Notes: generated by a model not told the origin, from the letters alone. A stretch of DNA of 9,850 nucleotides from Candidatus Bipolaricaulota bacterium (GCA_027021605.1 JALUUA010000177.1:1-9850), one strand, 5' to 3'. Positions 1 through 6,218 are shown, counted from the stretch's first letter. Numbers and translations: made by a program.

Positions 1-139
1 CACCCGGCGGCAGCTGCGCCGCCCCCTCCGGGAGGCCCGGGAGTCGGACGACGAGGCGGAGACGCTGGCCGTCTGGAGCTCCCCCGAGGTCCGCGAGGCC
101 ATCCGCGCCTACCTCGACGCCACCCTGAAACGGAGATAA
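1..139 (+). CDS. 3' end of a gene, possibly enoyl-CoA hydratase/isomerase family (partial)
   Basis: The open frame enters from the left edge (codons start at base 2) and ends with TAA at 137-139. It gives about 45 residues ending AIRAYLDATLKRR. The pattern of an acidic helix, then a W..SPEVREAIRAYL stretch, then a basic tail resembles the C-terminal trimerisation helix of crotonase-fold enoyl-CoA hydratases, where an E-x-x-x-x-x-x-x-S-x-x-x-x-E-G/A-I-x-A-F/Y-L pattern is common. No catalytic residue lies in the window, so the family call is inference only. The codon composition is the usual GC-rich type of this genome. There is no clear terminator before the csp promoter 47 bp downstream. Confidence 0.5.
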   Translation, partial: TRRQLRRPLREARESDDEAETLAVWSSPEVREAIRAYLDATLKRR

Positions 140-185
140 CCCCCAGGGGCTCTGGCATAGATCCGGATCCGCCGGCGCCGAGGGG

Positions 186-214
186 TTGACTTTTCCCCCG
201 AAGCGTGGTAGGGT
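186..214 (+). promoter_or_regulatory. Sigma70-type promoter of the cold-shock gene
   Basis: TTGACT (186-191) and TAGGGT (209-214) are separated by exactly 17 bp. The -35 matches the consensus at five of six positions and the -10 at four of six. Transcription would begin near 220-222, giving a leader of about 140 nt before the csp ATG at 362. No start codon with a ribosome binding site lies in between. Confidence 0.7.
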
Positions 215-220
215 GAGCGT

Positions 221-361
221 AGACATCTGCAGCTTGATAGGTTTCCGCCTGCCAAGTTTCTGACTCACGAGCAGACGCACCAAGGTCCTACGGTAGACCC
301 GTCGCCCTGGGAGCCGTCGCCGGGGAGTCAAATCCCAGCAGATCGGAGGAGGGTTTACCGT
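221..361 (+). promoter_or_regulatory. Long structured 5' leader of the cold-shock mRNA
   Basis: About 140 nt of apparently untranslated RNA separate the predicted start of transcription from the csp ATG. Long leaders are characteristic of cspA-type mRNAs, where they act as RNA thermosensors. Visible structure includes CTTG (233-236) pairing with CAAG (253-256), with an inner AGG/CCT pairing (239-241 with 248-250). There is also a perfect 6-bp inverted repeat, CTGGGA (307-312) with TCCCAG (333-338), closing just upstream of the ribosome binding site GGAGGAGGG (345-353). GTCGCC is repeated directly at 301-306 and 316-321. The thermosensor role is inferred from family precedent, not shown here. 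Confidence 0.5.
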
Positions 362-565
362 ATGGCCACCGGAAAGGTCAAGTGGTTCAACGACGCGAAG
401 GGCTTCGGCTTCATCGAGCAGGACAACGGCGACGCCGACGTCTTTGTGCATTTCTCCGCCATCCGCGGGGACGGGTACAAGTCGCTGCGCGAGGGCCAGG
501 CGGTCGAGTTCGACGTCGAGCGCGACGCCAAGGGCCTGCGCGCCGCCAACGTGCGACCGCAGTAG
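362..565 (+). CDS. cspA: Cold-shock protein, CspA family (single-stranded nucleic acid-binding)
   Basis: A 67-residue single cold-shock domain of typical family length. It binds single-stranded RNA and DNA in the cytoplasm and melts mRNA secondary structure, and is often a cold-induced or constitutive RNA chaperone. The sequence opens MATGKVKWFNDAKGFGFI, which includes the conserved KWFN segment and the RNP1 motif KGFGFI (residues 13-18). RNP2 is VFVHFSAI (about 27-34), and EGQAVEFDVE follows near 44-53. The ATG is fixed by GGAGGAGGG at 345-353, 8 nt upstream. The gene is monocistronic: it has its own promoter and long leader and is closed by a strong terminator at 585-625. The family is certain. 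Which paralogue it is, and whether it is cold-induced, cannot be told from the sequence. Confidence 0.96.
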   Translation: MATGKVKWFNDAKGFGFIEQDNGDADVFVHFSAIRGDGYKSLREGQAVEFDVERDAKGLRAANVRPQ

Positions 566-584
566 CGCTAAGACGACGCTGACG

Positions 585-625
585 AAAAGGCCCCGGTGGA
601 GGGACACCCCCACCGGGGCCTTTTT
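585..625 (+). terminator. Rho-independent terminator after the cold-shock gene
   Basis: The stem AAAAGGCCCCGGTGG (585-599) pairs perfectly with CCACCGGGGCCTTTT (610-624), 15 bp. The 10-nt loop can add three more G-C pairs. A run of five T at 621-625 follows the GC core. The arms carry A runs on the left and T runs on the right, so the hairpin could also work on the minus strand. Confidence 0.93.
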
Positions 626-689
626 CCGCGCGCTCACCGCGCTCGCAAAGCCACAGAGCTACACTACTACACTACAGGGCCCCGAGAAC

Positions 690-700
690 AAAGGAGGTGA
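690..700 (+). promoter_or_regulatory. Near-perfect Shine-Dalgarno of infA
   Basis: AAAGGAGGTGA is complementary to the 3' end of 16S rRNA over its full length and sits 6 nt before the ATG at 707. It is the strongest ribosome binding site in the window and fixes the infA start. The preceding stretch 626-689 contains two TACACT hexamers (660-665, 668-673) but no convincing -35, so the infA promoter is unresolved. Confidence 0.85.
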
Positions 701-706
701 ACCCCC

Positions 707-925
707 ATGGGCAAGCGGGATGAGCTGATCACCAAGCAGGGGCAGGTCGTAACGGCCTTAAACCACCTGATGTATCGGGTCCAGCTGGACGACGGCCCCG
801 AGATTTTATGTTATTCCTCCGGCCGGATGCGCCGGTTTCGCATTCGCATCTTAACGGGAGACCGGGTGACGGTCGAGATCTCCCCCTACGACCTCAGCAA
901 GGGGCGGATCGTCTATCGGCATTAG
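707..925 (+). CDS. infA: Translation initiation factor IF-1
   Basis: A 72-residue single S1/OB-fold protein of standard IF-1 length. IF-1 binds the A site of the 30S subunit and works with IF-2 and IF-3 in initiation complex formation. Diagnostic features are GQVVTALNHLMYRVQLDDG (about 12-30), the SGRMRR segment (38-43, family SGKMRK), RIRILTGDRVTVEISPYDL (45-63), and the typical C-terminus SKGRIVYRH. The start is set by AAAGGAGGTGA 6 nt upstream. In many bacteria infA sits in the ribosomal protein cluster beside rpmJ. Here it stands alone between a csp gene with its own terminator and a convergent peptidase operon whose stop codon lies 6 bp away. Confidence 0.97.
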   Translation: MGKRDELITKQGQVVTALNHLMYRVQLDDGPEILCYSSGRMRRFRIRILTGDRVTVEISPYDLSKGRIVYRH

Positions 926-931
926 GGTTTT

Positions 932-3130
932 TCACTTCTTCTGGAAGAGGTCCAGCCCGATCCCCCCGTTGATCCTCGCCTCCGTCACGGTGAACTCGCC
1001 GGTGAGTTCGCCGTCGGCGAAGCTCCTCTGGACGAAGGGCACCCAATAGCCGTCCACCTCTCGGTAGTCCAGCAGGAGCATTTCCTCCGTGCGTTCTCCG
1101 CCCTCCTCGACGACCTTCACCAGCCGATGGGCCTGCGCGTCGTAGAGGAGCCGGGCGGTGTTCCCCTGGGCGTCCGTCACCTCCAAGACGTCCGCGGTCA
1201 CGATGGTGCCCTCGATTTCGACGTCCTCGCGGCCCCGGTACGCAAAGCGAAAGTCCTCACGGCCGATGAACAGGGGCGTAAACAGGGGGTCGAAGGCGAG
1301 GCCCTTCTGGATTTCGGTGACGACCTCGGCGGGCATCTCCTGCCAGCGGCCTCCCTGCTGAATCCACCCCTGCTCGCCGTTCCACACGTAAACGACCCGG
1401 AACTTCTGCCCGCCCACGGAGATCGTGATCTCCTGGCGCACCATCTGGGGGAGCCGGACCCAGTTCTCCATCACCACGTCGAAGCTTTGCCCCCGCTGGC
1501 GGAGCGTCCCCTCCGCCCTGAAGTAGAAATCCTTGAGCCGCTCGAGGGCCTCGGGGCCGCCCTGGGCGGCGATGACCCGCTCCAGGAGCGCGCGGGCGTC
1601 CTCGTCCATCGGGGCCTTCCACTCGAGCGCAAGGGGCTGCCGGGCCCGCGCCCGCGCGGCCTTGAACTCCGCGTAGGCAATCCCCTGGGCGTCGATGGGC
1701 GAAAGCCAGTCCACCACCCGCACCTCCGCCAGGGGCACCCCCGGCACCAGCTCGGAGATGCCCTGCTCCTCCAGCGCCTCCAGCGCGGAGAAGTCCCCCA
1801 AGAGCGCGATCTGGAGGGACTCGGGGCGGAAGCGCTCCGCGATGAGCGCGTTGACCTCCTCGAGGGTGTACGCGCGGACGGTCTTCTTGAAGTTCCGGAT
1901 CCAGTCGAGGCCGCGGTCGTAGAAGAGGGCGTTCTGCACCGTGCGCGCCAGGCCCCCCAGGGTCTCCAGGCGCAGCACGTAGCTCCCGGCGAAGTTGCCC
2001 TGCGCGGCGTCCAGCTCGTCGGCCGTCACCCCGCCCTCCCGGAACCGCTCGATCTCCCTCAGCAGAAGCTCCAACGTGGGGCGAAGCTCCTCGTTGCGGG
2101 TAAACGTCCACACCTCGAAGTATCCGGGGAAGCGGTAGCTCCGAAACCCGCTGGAGACGGCGTAGGTCTTGCCCTCCTCGGAGCGGACCACCTGAATCAA
2201 GCGCGAGGAGAAGGCCCCCCCTCCCAGGACGTAGTTGGCCAGCTGGACCGGGAGGTAGTCCGGGTCGGAGACGGCCAGACCCCGGTGGCCCAGCGCGATC
2301 TGGACCTGCGTTTGCCCCGGCTTGTGGACGAAGCGCACCCGGCGCTCCTTCAGGGGCGCAAGCGGGAGGGTGCGCCGCTCCGGGACGGGCTGCTCCTCCC
2401 AGCCCGCAAACGCCTCCTCTGCCTTGGCAAAGGCTTCTTGGGGGTCCACGTCCCCCGCGATCACGAGCGTGGAGACGTTCGGGCGATAGTACGCCGCGTG
2501 GAACTTCACCAGATCGTCCCGGGTGATCGCGTTGAGGGTCTCCTCCGTGGTCACGAAGCCCAAGGGGTGGAACGCCCCGAACAGGAGCTGCTTGAGGTGC
2601 TCGCGCACCAGCTCGGCGGGATCGTCCCGGGCGGCTTTCACCCCGCCCACCAAGCGGTTCCGGACGATCTCCATCTCCTCCTCGGGGAAGGCGGGACGCG
2701 TCGCCACGTCGGCCAGGAGCTCCAACCCCAGCTCGAAGTCCTTGGACAACACTTGAGCCGTGACGGTGGCGTAGTCCACCGCGGCCGAGGCGCTAAGTTG
2801 CCCGCCCACGAAGTCGATCGCCTCGGCGACCTCGTCGGCGCTGCGGGTCTCGGTCCCCTGGGTGAGCATCGCGGCCACGAACTCCGCCAGGCCCGCCTTC
2901 GTCCGGGGGTCCCGGACGCTTCCGCCCCCGCCCACCTGCAGGTTGAAGTGGACAATGGGGAGCTGCCGTTGCTCGATCACCACCACCCGCAGGCCGTTGT
3001 CGAGGGTTTTTTGGTGGATCGGGGGCAGCCGGATCTCGTCCGTGTCCTGGGTCCGCAGCGCCCCGAATGCGCTCAAAAAACCCAACAGCACGATCCCCAT
3101 CAAAACGCGAAAGGGAAGCCTACGGGTCAT
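932..3130 (-). CDS. Secreted M16-family peptidase homologue without zinc site, with extra C-terminal domain
   Basis: 732 residues. An N-terminal signal sequence (basic MTRRLPFR, then a hydrophobic stretch about 9-24) is followed by two M16 (insulinase/processing-peptidase) repeats spanning roughly 35-500, and then a separate domain (about 505-732). Where active members have HxxEH this protein reads AGLAEFVAAML (79-89), so both His and the catalytic Glu are replaced (E83, A86, A87). The distal Glu ligand position is also lost. The second repeat keeps SSRLIQVVRSEEGKTYAVSSG, with Arg316 and Tyr323 in the place of the substrate-binding R/Y pair of M16B proteins. The C-terminal part looks beta-rich (VVMENWVRLPQ, VYVWNGEQGWI, LLYDAQAHRLVKV). 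This recalls LolA-like lipid-binding folds, but that is a guess. Its start overlaps the stop of the active M16 gene (ATGA), which implies translational coupling and an obligate heterodimer. It ends 6 bp from the convergent infA. Confidence 0.9.
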   Translation of the reverse strand: MTRRLPFRVLMGIVLLGFLSAFGALRTQDTDEIRLPPIHQKTLDNGLRVVVIEQRQLPIVHFNLQVGGGGSVRDPRTKAGLAEFVAAMLTQGTETRSADEVAEAIDFVGGQLSASAAVDYATVTAQVLSKDFELGLELLADVATRPAFPEEEMEIVRNRLVGGVKAARDDPAELVREHLKQLLFGAFHPLGFVTTEETLNAITRDDLVKFHAAYYRPNVSTLVIAGDVDPQEAFAKAEEAFAGWEEQPVPERRTLPLAPLKERRVRFVHKPGQTQVQIALGHRGLAVSDPDYLPVQLANYVLGGGAFSSRLIQVVRSEEGKTYAVSSGFRSYRFPGYFEVWTFTRNEELRPTLELLLREIERFREGGVTADELDAAQGNFAGSYVLRLETLGGLARTVQNALFYDRGLDWIRNFKKTVRAYTLEEVNALIAERFRPESLQIALLGDFSALEALEEQGISELVPGVPLAEVRVVDWLSPIDAQGIAYAEFKAARARARQPLALEWKAPMDEDARALLERVIAAQGGPEALERLKDFYFRAEGTLRQRGQSFDVVMENWVRLPQMVRQEITISVGGQKFRVVYVWNGEQGWIQQGGRWQEMPAEVVTEIQKGLAFDPLFTPLFIGREDFRFAYRGREDVEIEGTIVTADVLEVTDAQGNTARLLYDAQAHRLVKVVEEGGERTEEMLLLDYREVDGYWVPFVQRSFADGELTGEFTVTEARINGGIGLDLFQKK

Positions 3131-4623
3131 GGCAGCGTCTCCTCCTCTCCCTCTTCCTCTCCCTCTCCCGCTTCCTCCCCGGGGGCGGGTTGCAGGGTCA
3201 CCAGCGTAAGTTTTTCGTCTCGGAAGTACGTCTGGGCGACGCGTTGGACGTCCTCGGCGGTGACGCCCTCGTAGCGCTCGGCGCCCTCCAAGAAGAGCCG
3301 GACGTCTCCCCCGATGACGGCGGCCTCGCCGAGGGCGCTCCCCACCCCGCTAATGGAGTCCAGATTGAACACGTACTGGGCCGTGAGCTGGTTCTTGGCC
3401 TTCTGCAGCTCCCTTTCTGTGACGGGCTCCTCCTTGAGGCGGTAGATCTCTTGAAGAAGCGCCTCCCTCACGGCCGCGGGGTCCTTATCGGGAGTGAAGA
3501 AAGCGAAGAGGAGCATCATCCCCAGGTCTTTGTAGATGAGGGGAATCCCCCCGGCGGCGACCGCGAGCTTCTGCCCGCGCACCAGGGATTTGTTCAGCCG
3601 GGAGCTCTCCCCGGCGGTGAGGATCGTGCCCGCGACCTCCAGGGCGGGGAGGTCCTCGTGGCCCACCCCCGGCAGGGGATAGCCGCCCAGCACCGCCGGG
3701 AGCTGGACGGGCATCGTGAGGGTCTCCTCGCGCAGGGCCGTCTGCTCCGGCGGCTCGATCGCGACCTCGGGGGGCTCGGACCCCCGGGGGATCGGGCCGA
3801 AGTACTGCTCGGCCAGCTCGAAGCCCCGCTCCGGGGCCACGTCCCCCGCCAAAATCAGCACGGCGTTGTTGGGGGCGTAATACGTTTTGTAAAACTTCTC
3901 AAGGTCGTCCAGGGTGATGTTGTCTAAATCCTCGGGGGTTCCGGCCGCGGTCCAGGCGTAGGGCGTCCCCTCGAAGGCCAGCTGCCGGAAGCGGTCGAAT
4001 GCCTGTACGACGGGGTTGTTCTCCAGCCGCAGGCGGTACTCCTCCTTGACGACCTCGCGCTCGGAGTCGAGGTGCTCTTGGGTGAGCACCAGGTTGTGCA
4101 TCCGCTCGGCCTCCAGGCGGACGGCCAGCTCCAGGGCTTCCGTGGGGACGACGTCGAAGTAGCCCGTGACGTCCTCGCGGGTGAAGGCGTTTTCTACGCC
4201 CCCGACCCGGTCGATCATGCGGGCGTGCTCCTCGGGGCCGACGTTCTTGGAGCCCTTGAACATCATGTGTTCCATCAGATGAGCCAACCCCCGCTTGCCC
4301 GGGACCTCGTTGCGCGAACCCACCCGATACCAGACGTGGACGGCCACCACGGGGGCGGTGTGATCTTCGTAGATAATCACCTCGAGGCCGTTGGGGAGCG
4401 TGCGGGTGTGCAGCCGCGTCTGGGTCTGAGGCTGCTCGGGAGGGCCGGGAGCGGTGGCGGAAGGGGGCGTCGTCCGCGGCCCGAGGAGCTGCCCCACGAG
4501 GATCCCGACGGCGGCGAGGAGCGCGACCGCCGGGACGATCCAGACCAGGGGAACCTTCCGCCCTCGGGGTGATTGGGACTGTGCCCCCTCCCGGGGTTGC
4601 CTGCCGCCCTCTGCGGGTTCCAT
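3127..4623 (-). CDS. M16-family zinc metallopeptidase, membrane-anchored catalytic subunit
   Basis: 498 residues. A short cytoplasmic N-terminus ending in RGRK precedes one transmembrane anchor (about 24-48), a Pro/Thr/Gln-rich linker, and then two M16 repeats (about 70-280 and 290-480). The inverted zinc motif HLMEH is at 115-119, and Glu195 lies 76 residues past His119, the spacing of the third ligand in mitochondrial processing peptidase beta. LPNGLEVIIYEDHTAPVVAV and YAPNNAVLILAGDV are family hallmarks. The R/Y region of the second repeat is altered (LVRGQKLAVAAG, Tyr replaced by Ala), complementary to the partner gene. The protein ends in an acidic tail. The start ATG has AGGGAGG about 10 nt upstream, and a good promoter lies at 4690-4718. 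It likely degrades or processes peptides outside the cytoplasmic membrane together with the downstream subunit. The substrate is unknown. Confidence 0.93.
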   Translation of the reverse strand: MEPAEGGRQPREGAQSQSPRGRKVPLVWIVPAVALLAAVGILVGQLLGPRTTPPSATAPGPPEQPQTQTRLHTRTLPNGLEVIIYEDHTAPVVAVHVWYRVGSRNEVPGKRGLAHLMEHMMFKGSKNVGPEEHARMIDRVGGVENAFTREDVTGYFDVVPTEALELAVRLEAERMHNLVLTQEHLDSEREVVKEEYRLRLENNPVVQAFDRFRQLAFEGTPYAWTAAGTPEDLDNITLDDLEKFYKTYYAPNNAVLILAGDVAPERGFELAEQYFGPIPRGSEPPEVAIEPPEQTALREETLTMPVQLPAVLGGYPLPGVGHEDLPALEVAGTILTAGESSRLNKSLVRGQKLAVAAGGIPLIYKDLGMMLLFAFFTPDKDPAAVREALLQEIYRLKEEPVTERELQKAKNQLTAQYVFNLDSISGVGSALGEAAVIGGDVRLFLEGAERYEGVTAEDVQRVAQTYFRDEKLTLVTLQPAPGEEAGEGEEEGEEETLP

Positions 4624-4689
4624 CGCGCCCCGCCTCCCTTCTTGCTTTCGTGCTTTCGTCCTCGCGTGGGCATCCGTTCTGCCGGGGGG

Positions 4690-4718
4690 ATTCTAGGCGC
4701 ACGGGGCCGGGGGGTCAA
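4690..4718 (-). promoter_or_regulatory. Promoter of the M16 peptidase pair, overlapping the ispD stop
   Basis: On the minus strand TTGACC (4718-4713) and TAGAAT (4695-4690) are separated by 17 bp; each matches the consensus at five of six positions. The -35 contains the TGA stop codon of ispD (4717-4715). Transcription would begin near 4683, giving a leader of about 60 nt. The M16 pair can therefore be expressed independently of ispD although all three lie on one strand. Confidence 0.7.
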
Positions 4719-5446
4719 GGCGGCGGGAGGAGCCCGGCCGCCAGCCACGCCTCCGCAGCCTTCCGATCCCAAGGGGTGGTGATCTTGAGGTTGAACTCCT
4801 CCCCCGGGACGGCCCGCGGGCGGCAGGCGGTGAGGGCCAAAACGGCGCCGGCCTCGTCCGTAAAGCGCTCGCCCCGCCTCCGGGCCTCCTCGAGGGCCCG
4901 CAACAGAAGCTCCCGCGCAAAGAGCTGGGGGGTCTGCGCCCGGAGGAGCCTTTCGCGGTCGAGGGGGCGGGCGAGGCACCGGTCCCCGCGCTCGTGGAGG
5001 CTTTCCCGGACGGGGAGGACCGGGACCGCGCCCCCCTCCTCCCGGGCGGCCTCCCAAAGGGCCGTCAGCAGCTCCCGGGAGAAGAAGGGCCGGGCCGCGT
5101 CGTGGACCGCCACCCAGGGGGAGCGGGAGGCCCGCACCCCCGCGAGCGCGGAATCCTGGCGATGCTCGCCCCCACAGACAACCCGCAGCTCCACATCCTG
5201 GGAAAGCTCAAGAAGAGGCTGTACGCGGGCGCGAAAAAGCCCCTCGTCCTCGGGGTGGATCACCACCACGATCTCGCCTAAGGGCGGGAAGCGGGCGAAC
5301 GCCTCCAGGGAGTAGAGCATCAGGGGCTTTCCACCCAGGGGGACGTACGCCTTGGGCACGGGGCTCTGTAGGCGCTCCCCCCGGCCCGCGGCCAACACCA
5401 CGGCACTTACGTTCCTATCTTTTCCTGCTTCGTGTAAAACAGCCAT
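4715..5446 (-). CDS. ispD: 2-C-methyl-D-erythritol 4-phosphate cytidylyltransferase
   Basis: 243 residues, normal family length. IspD transfers CMP from CTP to MEP in the non-mevalonate isoprenoid pathway, in the cytoplasm. The nucleotide-binding signature AAGRGERL is at 19-26 with PKAY at 31-34. CGGEHRQDS is at 91-99, VAVHDAARP at 112-120, RAQTPQLF at 169-176, FTDEAG at 195-200 and VPGEEFNLKITTPWD at 213-227. Residues Arg25, Lys32, Asp116, Arg119, Thr172 and Lys221 match the catalytic set of E. coli IspD (R20, K27, D106, R109, T165, K213). The start is uncertain: the ATG at 5446 lacks a good ribosome binding site, and family members usually begin only about five residues before the AAG motif, so the first 10-12 residues may not be translated. 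There is no ispF beside it, unlike many bacteria. It lies head-to-head with the plus-strand gene at 5494. Confidence 0.96.
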   Translation of the reverse strand: MAVLHEAGKDRNVSAVVLAAGRGERLQSPVPKAYVPLGGKPLMLYSLEAFARFPPLGEIVVVIHPEDEGLFRARVQPLLELSQDVELRVVCGGEHRQDSALAGVRASRSPWVAVHDAARPFFSRELLTALWEAAREEGGAVPVLPVRESLHERGDRCLARPLDRERLLRAQTPQLFARELLLRALEEARRRGERFTDEAGAVLALTACRPRAVPGEEFNLKITTPWDRKAAEAWLAAGLLPPP

Positions 5447-5466
5447 CGCTCGCTTTCACTCTTAGG

Positions 5467-5495
5467 TTGACACAGGAGGGAGGCAATTTCAAAAT
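5467..5495 (+). promoter_or_regulatory. Possible promoter overlapping the start of the Imm-like gene
   Basis: A perfect -35 hexamer TTGACA (5467-5472) lies 17 bp before CAAAAT (5490-5495), which matches the -10 consensus at four positions. The -10 overlaps the ATG at 5494, and transcription from it would begin inside the gene, past the Shine-Dalgarno at 5474-5483. Either the hexamer is chance, or a leaderless or internally started product is made. An alternative upstream pair is weak: TTCCTA (5412-5417) with TAAAAC (5435-5440). Confidence 0.25.
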
Positions 5496-5883
5496 GTACT
5501 TTGGGAAAGTGGGAAGCCTTGCAAGGGAGGCGAGGGCCAAGGTGGCAGGGAATTCTCCTGAGGAGAGAAAGCTGCTTCTGGTGTTCGGAGGAATGCTCCT
5601 CTCAGGAGCCGTCCTCCTTGGGACTGCAATCTGGGGAAAGCCCGCCATCGGCGGGCTTTTGATCGTCTTGTGGGTGTGGCTGTCGCCCTTTATTATCGCC
5701 TACCTGCGGGGGCATCCCGAGAAGCGCTACATCTTCTTCCTCCTCGTGCTTTTGGGTTGGAGCATCTTGGGATGGGCTTTAGCCCTCCTGTGGGCTTGTA
5801 GCCGCATTAAGCGCGAGGGAGAAGCTCCGGACGAGCCTCCGCCGCAGCCCCGAGGGGAGCTTTCCTGTCAGGAGGGCACCTAA
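5494..5883 (+). CDS. Small membrane protein with superinfection-immunity (Imm-type) domain
   Basis: 129 residues from the ATG at 5494, chosen because AGGAGGGAGG (5474-5483) lies 10 nt upstream. The frame could extend to a TTG at 5467, but that start would lie upstream of this ribosome binding site. Three hydrophobic segments are visible, about 27-48, 52-70 and 79-101. The core P-F-I-I-A-Y-L-R-G-H-P (65-75) followed by LLGWSILGWALALLWA (86-101) matches the hallmark of the superinfection immunity family (phage T4 Imm type; P..IA..RgHp, then GWt.iGW..al.WA). T4 Imm blocks entry of incoming phage DNA at the inner membrane. Most bacterial homologues have no tested role, so immunity is a family label and not a demonstrated function. 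The C-terminus is Pro/Glu-rich. Local base composition is poorer in G+C (36/60 at 5521-5580) than the flanking core genes, consistent with acquisition. It lies on the opposite strand to all its neighbours. Confidence 0.72.
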   Translation: MYFGKVGSLAREARAKVAGNSPEERKLLLVFGGMLLSGAVLLGTAIWGKPAIGGLLIVLWVWLSPFIIAYLRGHPEKRYIFFLLVLLGWSILGWALALLWACSRIKREGEAPDEPPPQPRGELSCQEGT

Positions 5884-6113
5884 AGGGCATCTGAGCCTCT
5901 TAGGCCCCTTACTTACACTTCACTCCGCTGGTACTGGCCGTCGACTCGCCCTTGGCTCGAACATGGTTTTCCTCTATGGGTGACATGCAAGTCCTTTTCA
6001 GCTTCTGAAGGAGAAAGCCGGGGATGAGGATGCATCCACCCTACCCCCCGAGGGAGTCCGAAGGGATGCGTGTGCGTGGAAGCAACCCGCATGCTGAAGG
6101 GAGGGGGAGGGGC
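5884..6113. other. Gene-free stretch of lower GC with a degenerate gene-end copy
   Basis: About 230 bp without a convincing gene. Counted G+C is 30/60 at 5941-6000. It contains the partial copy of the yacL-like 3' end (5927-5960) and a perfect 10-bp palindrome GGATGCATCC (6028-6037). A weak hairpin after the Imm-like gene (GCCT-CTT-AGGC at 5896-5906, within AAGGG...CCCTT) has no T run, so it is at best a poor terminator. No clear terminator for the convergent minus-strand small genes is visible. Confidence 0.6.
5927..5960 (-). repeat. Degenerate copy of the 3' coding end of the yacL-like gene
   Basis: GCTGGTACTGGCCGTCGAC (5927-5945) is identical to 6455-6473 inside the yacL-like gene. After a one-base deletion the match continues for 11 more bases (5946-5956 with 6475-6485). 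Read on the minus strand in one frame, the copy still gives VRAKGE, as in the gene (VRAKGEVDGQY), before the indel shifts the frame. A TAA-complement lies at 5900-5902, as TTA does at the end of the real gene, but 7 bp further away. This points to a broken duplicate or the scar of a recombination event. Confidence 0.75.
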
Positions 6114-6218
6114 TTACTTGGCATGAGGGAGCTGGCGACGGGCGAGCCAGGCCAGAAAAGCGGCGCCCAGTATGATGATGAGAACCCCGATCAAAGCCGG
6201 AAGCACGCCCATGTTCAT
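6114..6218 (-). CDS. Tiny single-pass membrane protein (34 codons)
   Basis: Minus-strand frame from ATG (6218-6216) to TAA (6116-6114). The product opens MNMGVLPALIGVLIIILGAA and continues FLAWLARRQLPHAK. One transmembrane helix (about 5-25) is followed by a basic tail RRQ, the charge pattern of a helix with its C-terminus in the cytoplasm. The start is joined to the previous gene by TGATG, a one-base stop/start overlap typical of translational coupling. AGAGGTG precedes it, and a second ATG at 6212 would be better spaced from that site. The gene is too short for routine gene callers. Coupling and clean membrane-protein composition argue that it is real. Function is unknown. It may form a complex with the 65-residue protein encoded upstream. 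Confidence 0.6.
   Translation of the reverse strand: MNMGVLPALIGVLIIILGAAFLAWLARRQLPHAK

Noticed and set aside
301..345. tRNA-like T-arm (GGGGAGTCAAATCCC) in the csp leader
   Set aside because: No acceptor, D-arm or anticodon stem can be assembled around it; it is better explained as a leader hairpin.
1127..3274. A 715-codon open frame antisense to the inactive M16 gene
   Set aside because: It is Leu/Gly/His/Arg-rich with no recognisable motif and mirrors codon bias of a GC-rich gene; the minus strand carries clear M16 homology, a signal peptide and coupled starts.
3067..3927. Plus-strand open frame across the M16 junction
   Set aside because: It is a shadow of the two M16 genes, without family features or a convincing ribosome binding site.
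5415..5648. Minus-strand open frame over the ispD start and the Imm-like gene
   Set aside because: It overlaps the N-terminal coding part of ispD in another frame and has no recognisable features; the plus-strand Imm-type core is much clearer.
5884..6000. 25-26 codon minus-strand frame covering the yacL-end copy
   Set aside because: An ATG and a stop exist, but the frame is best explained as the indel-shifted remnant of the duplicated gene end.
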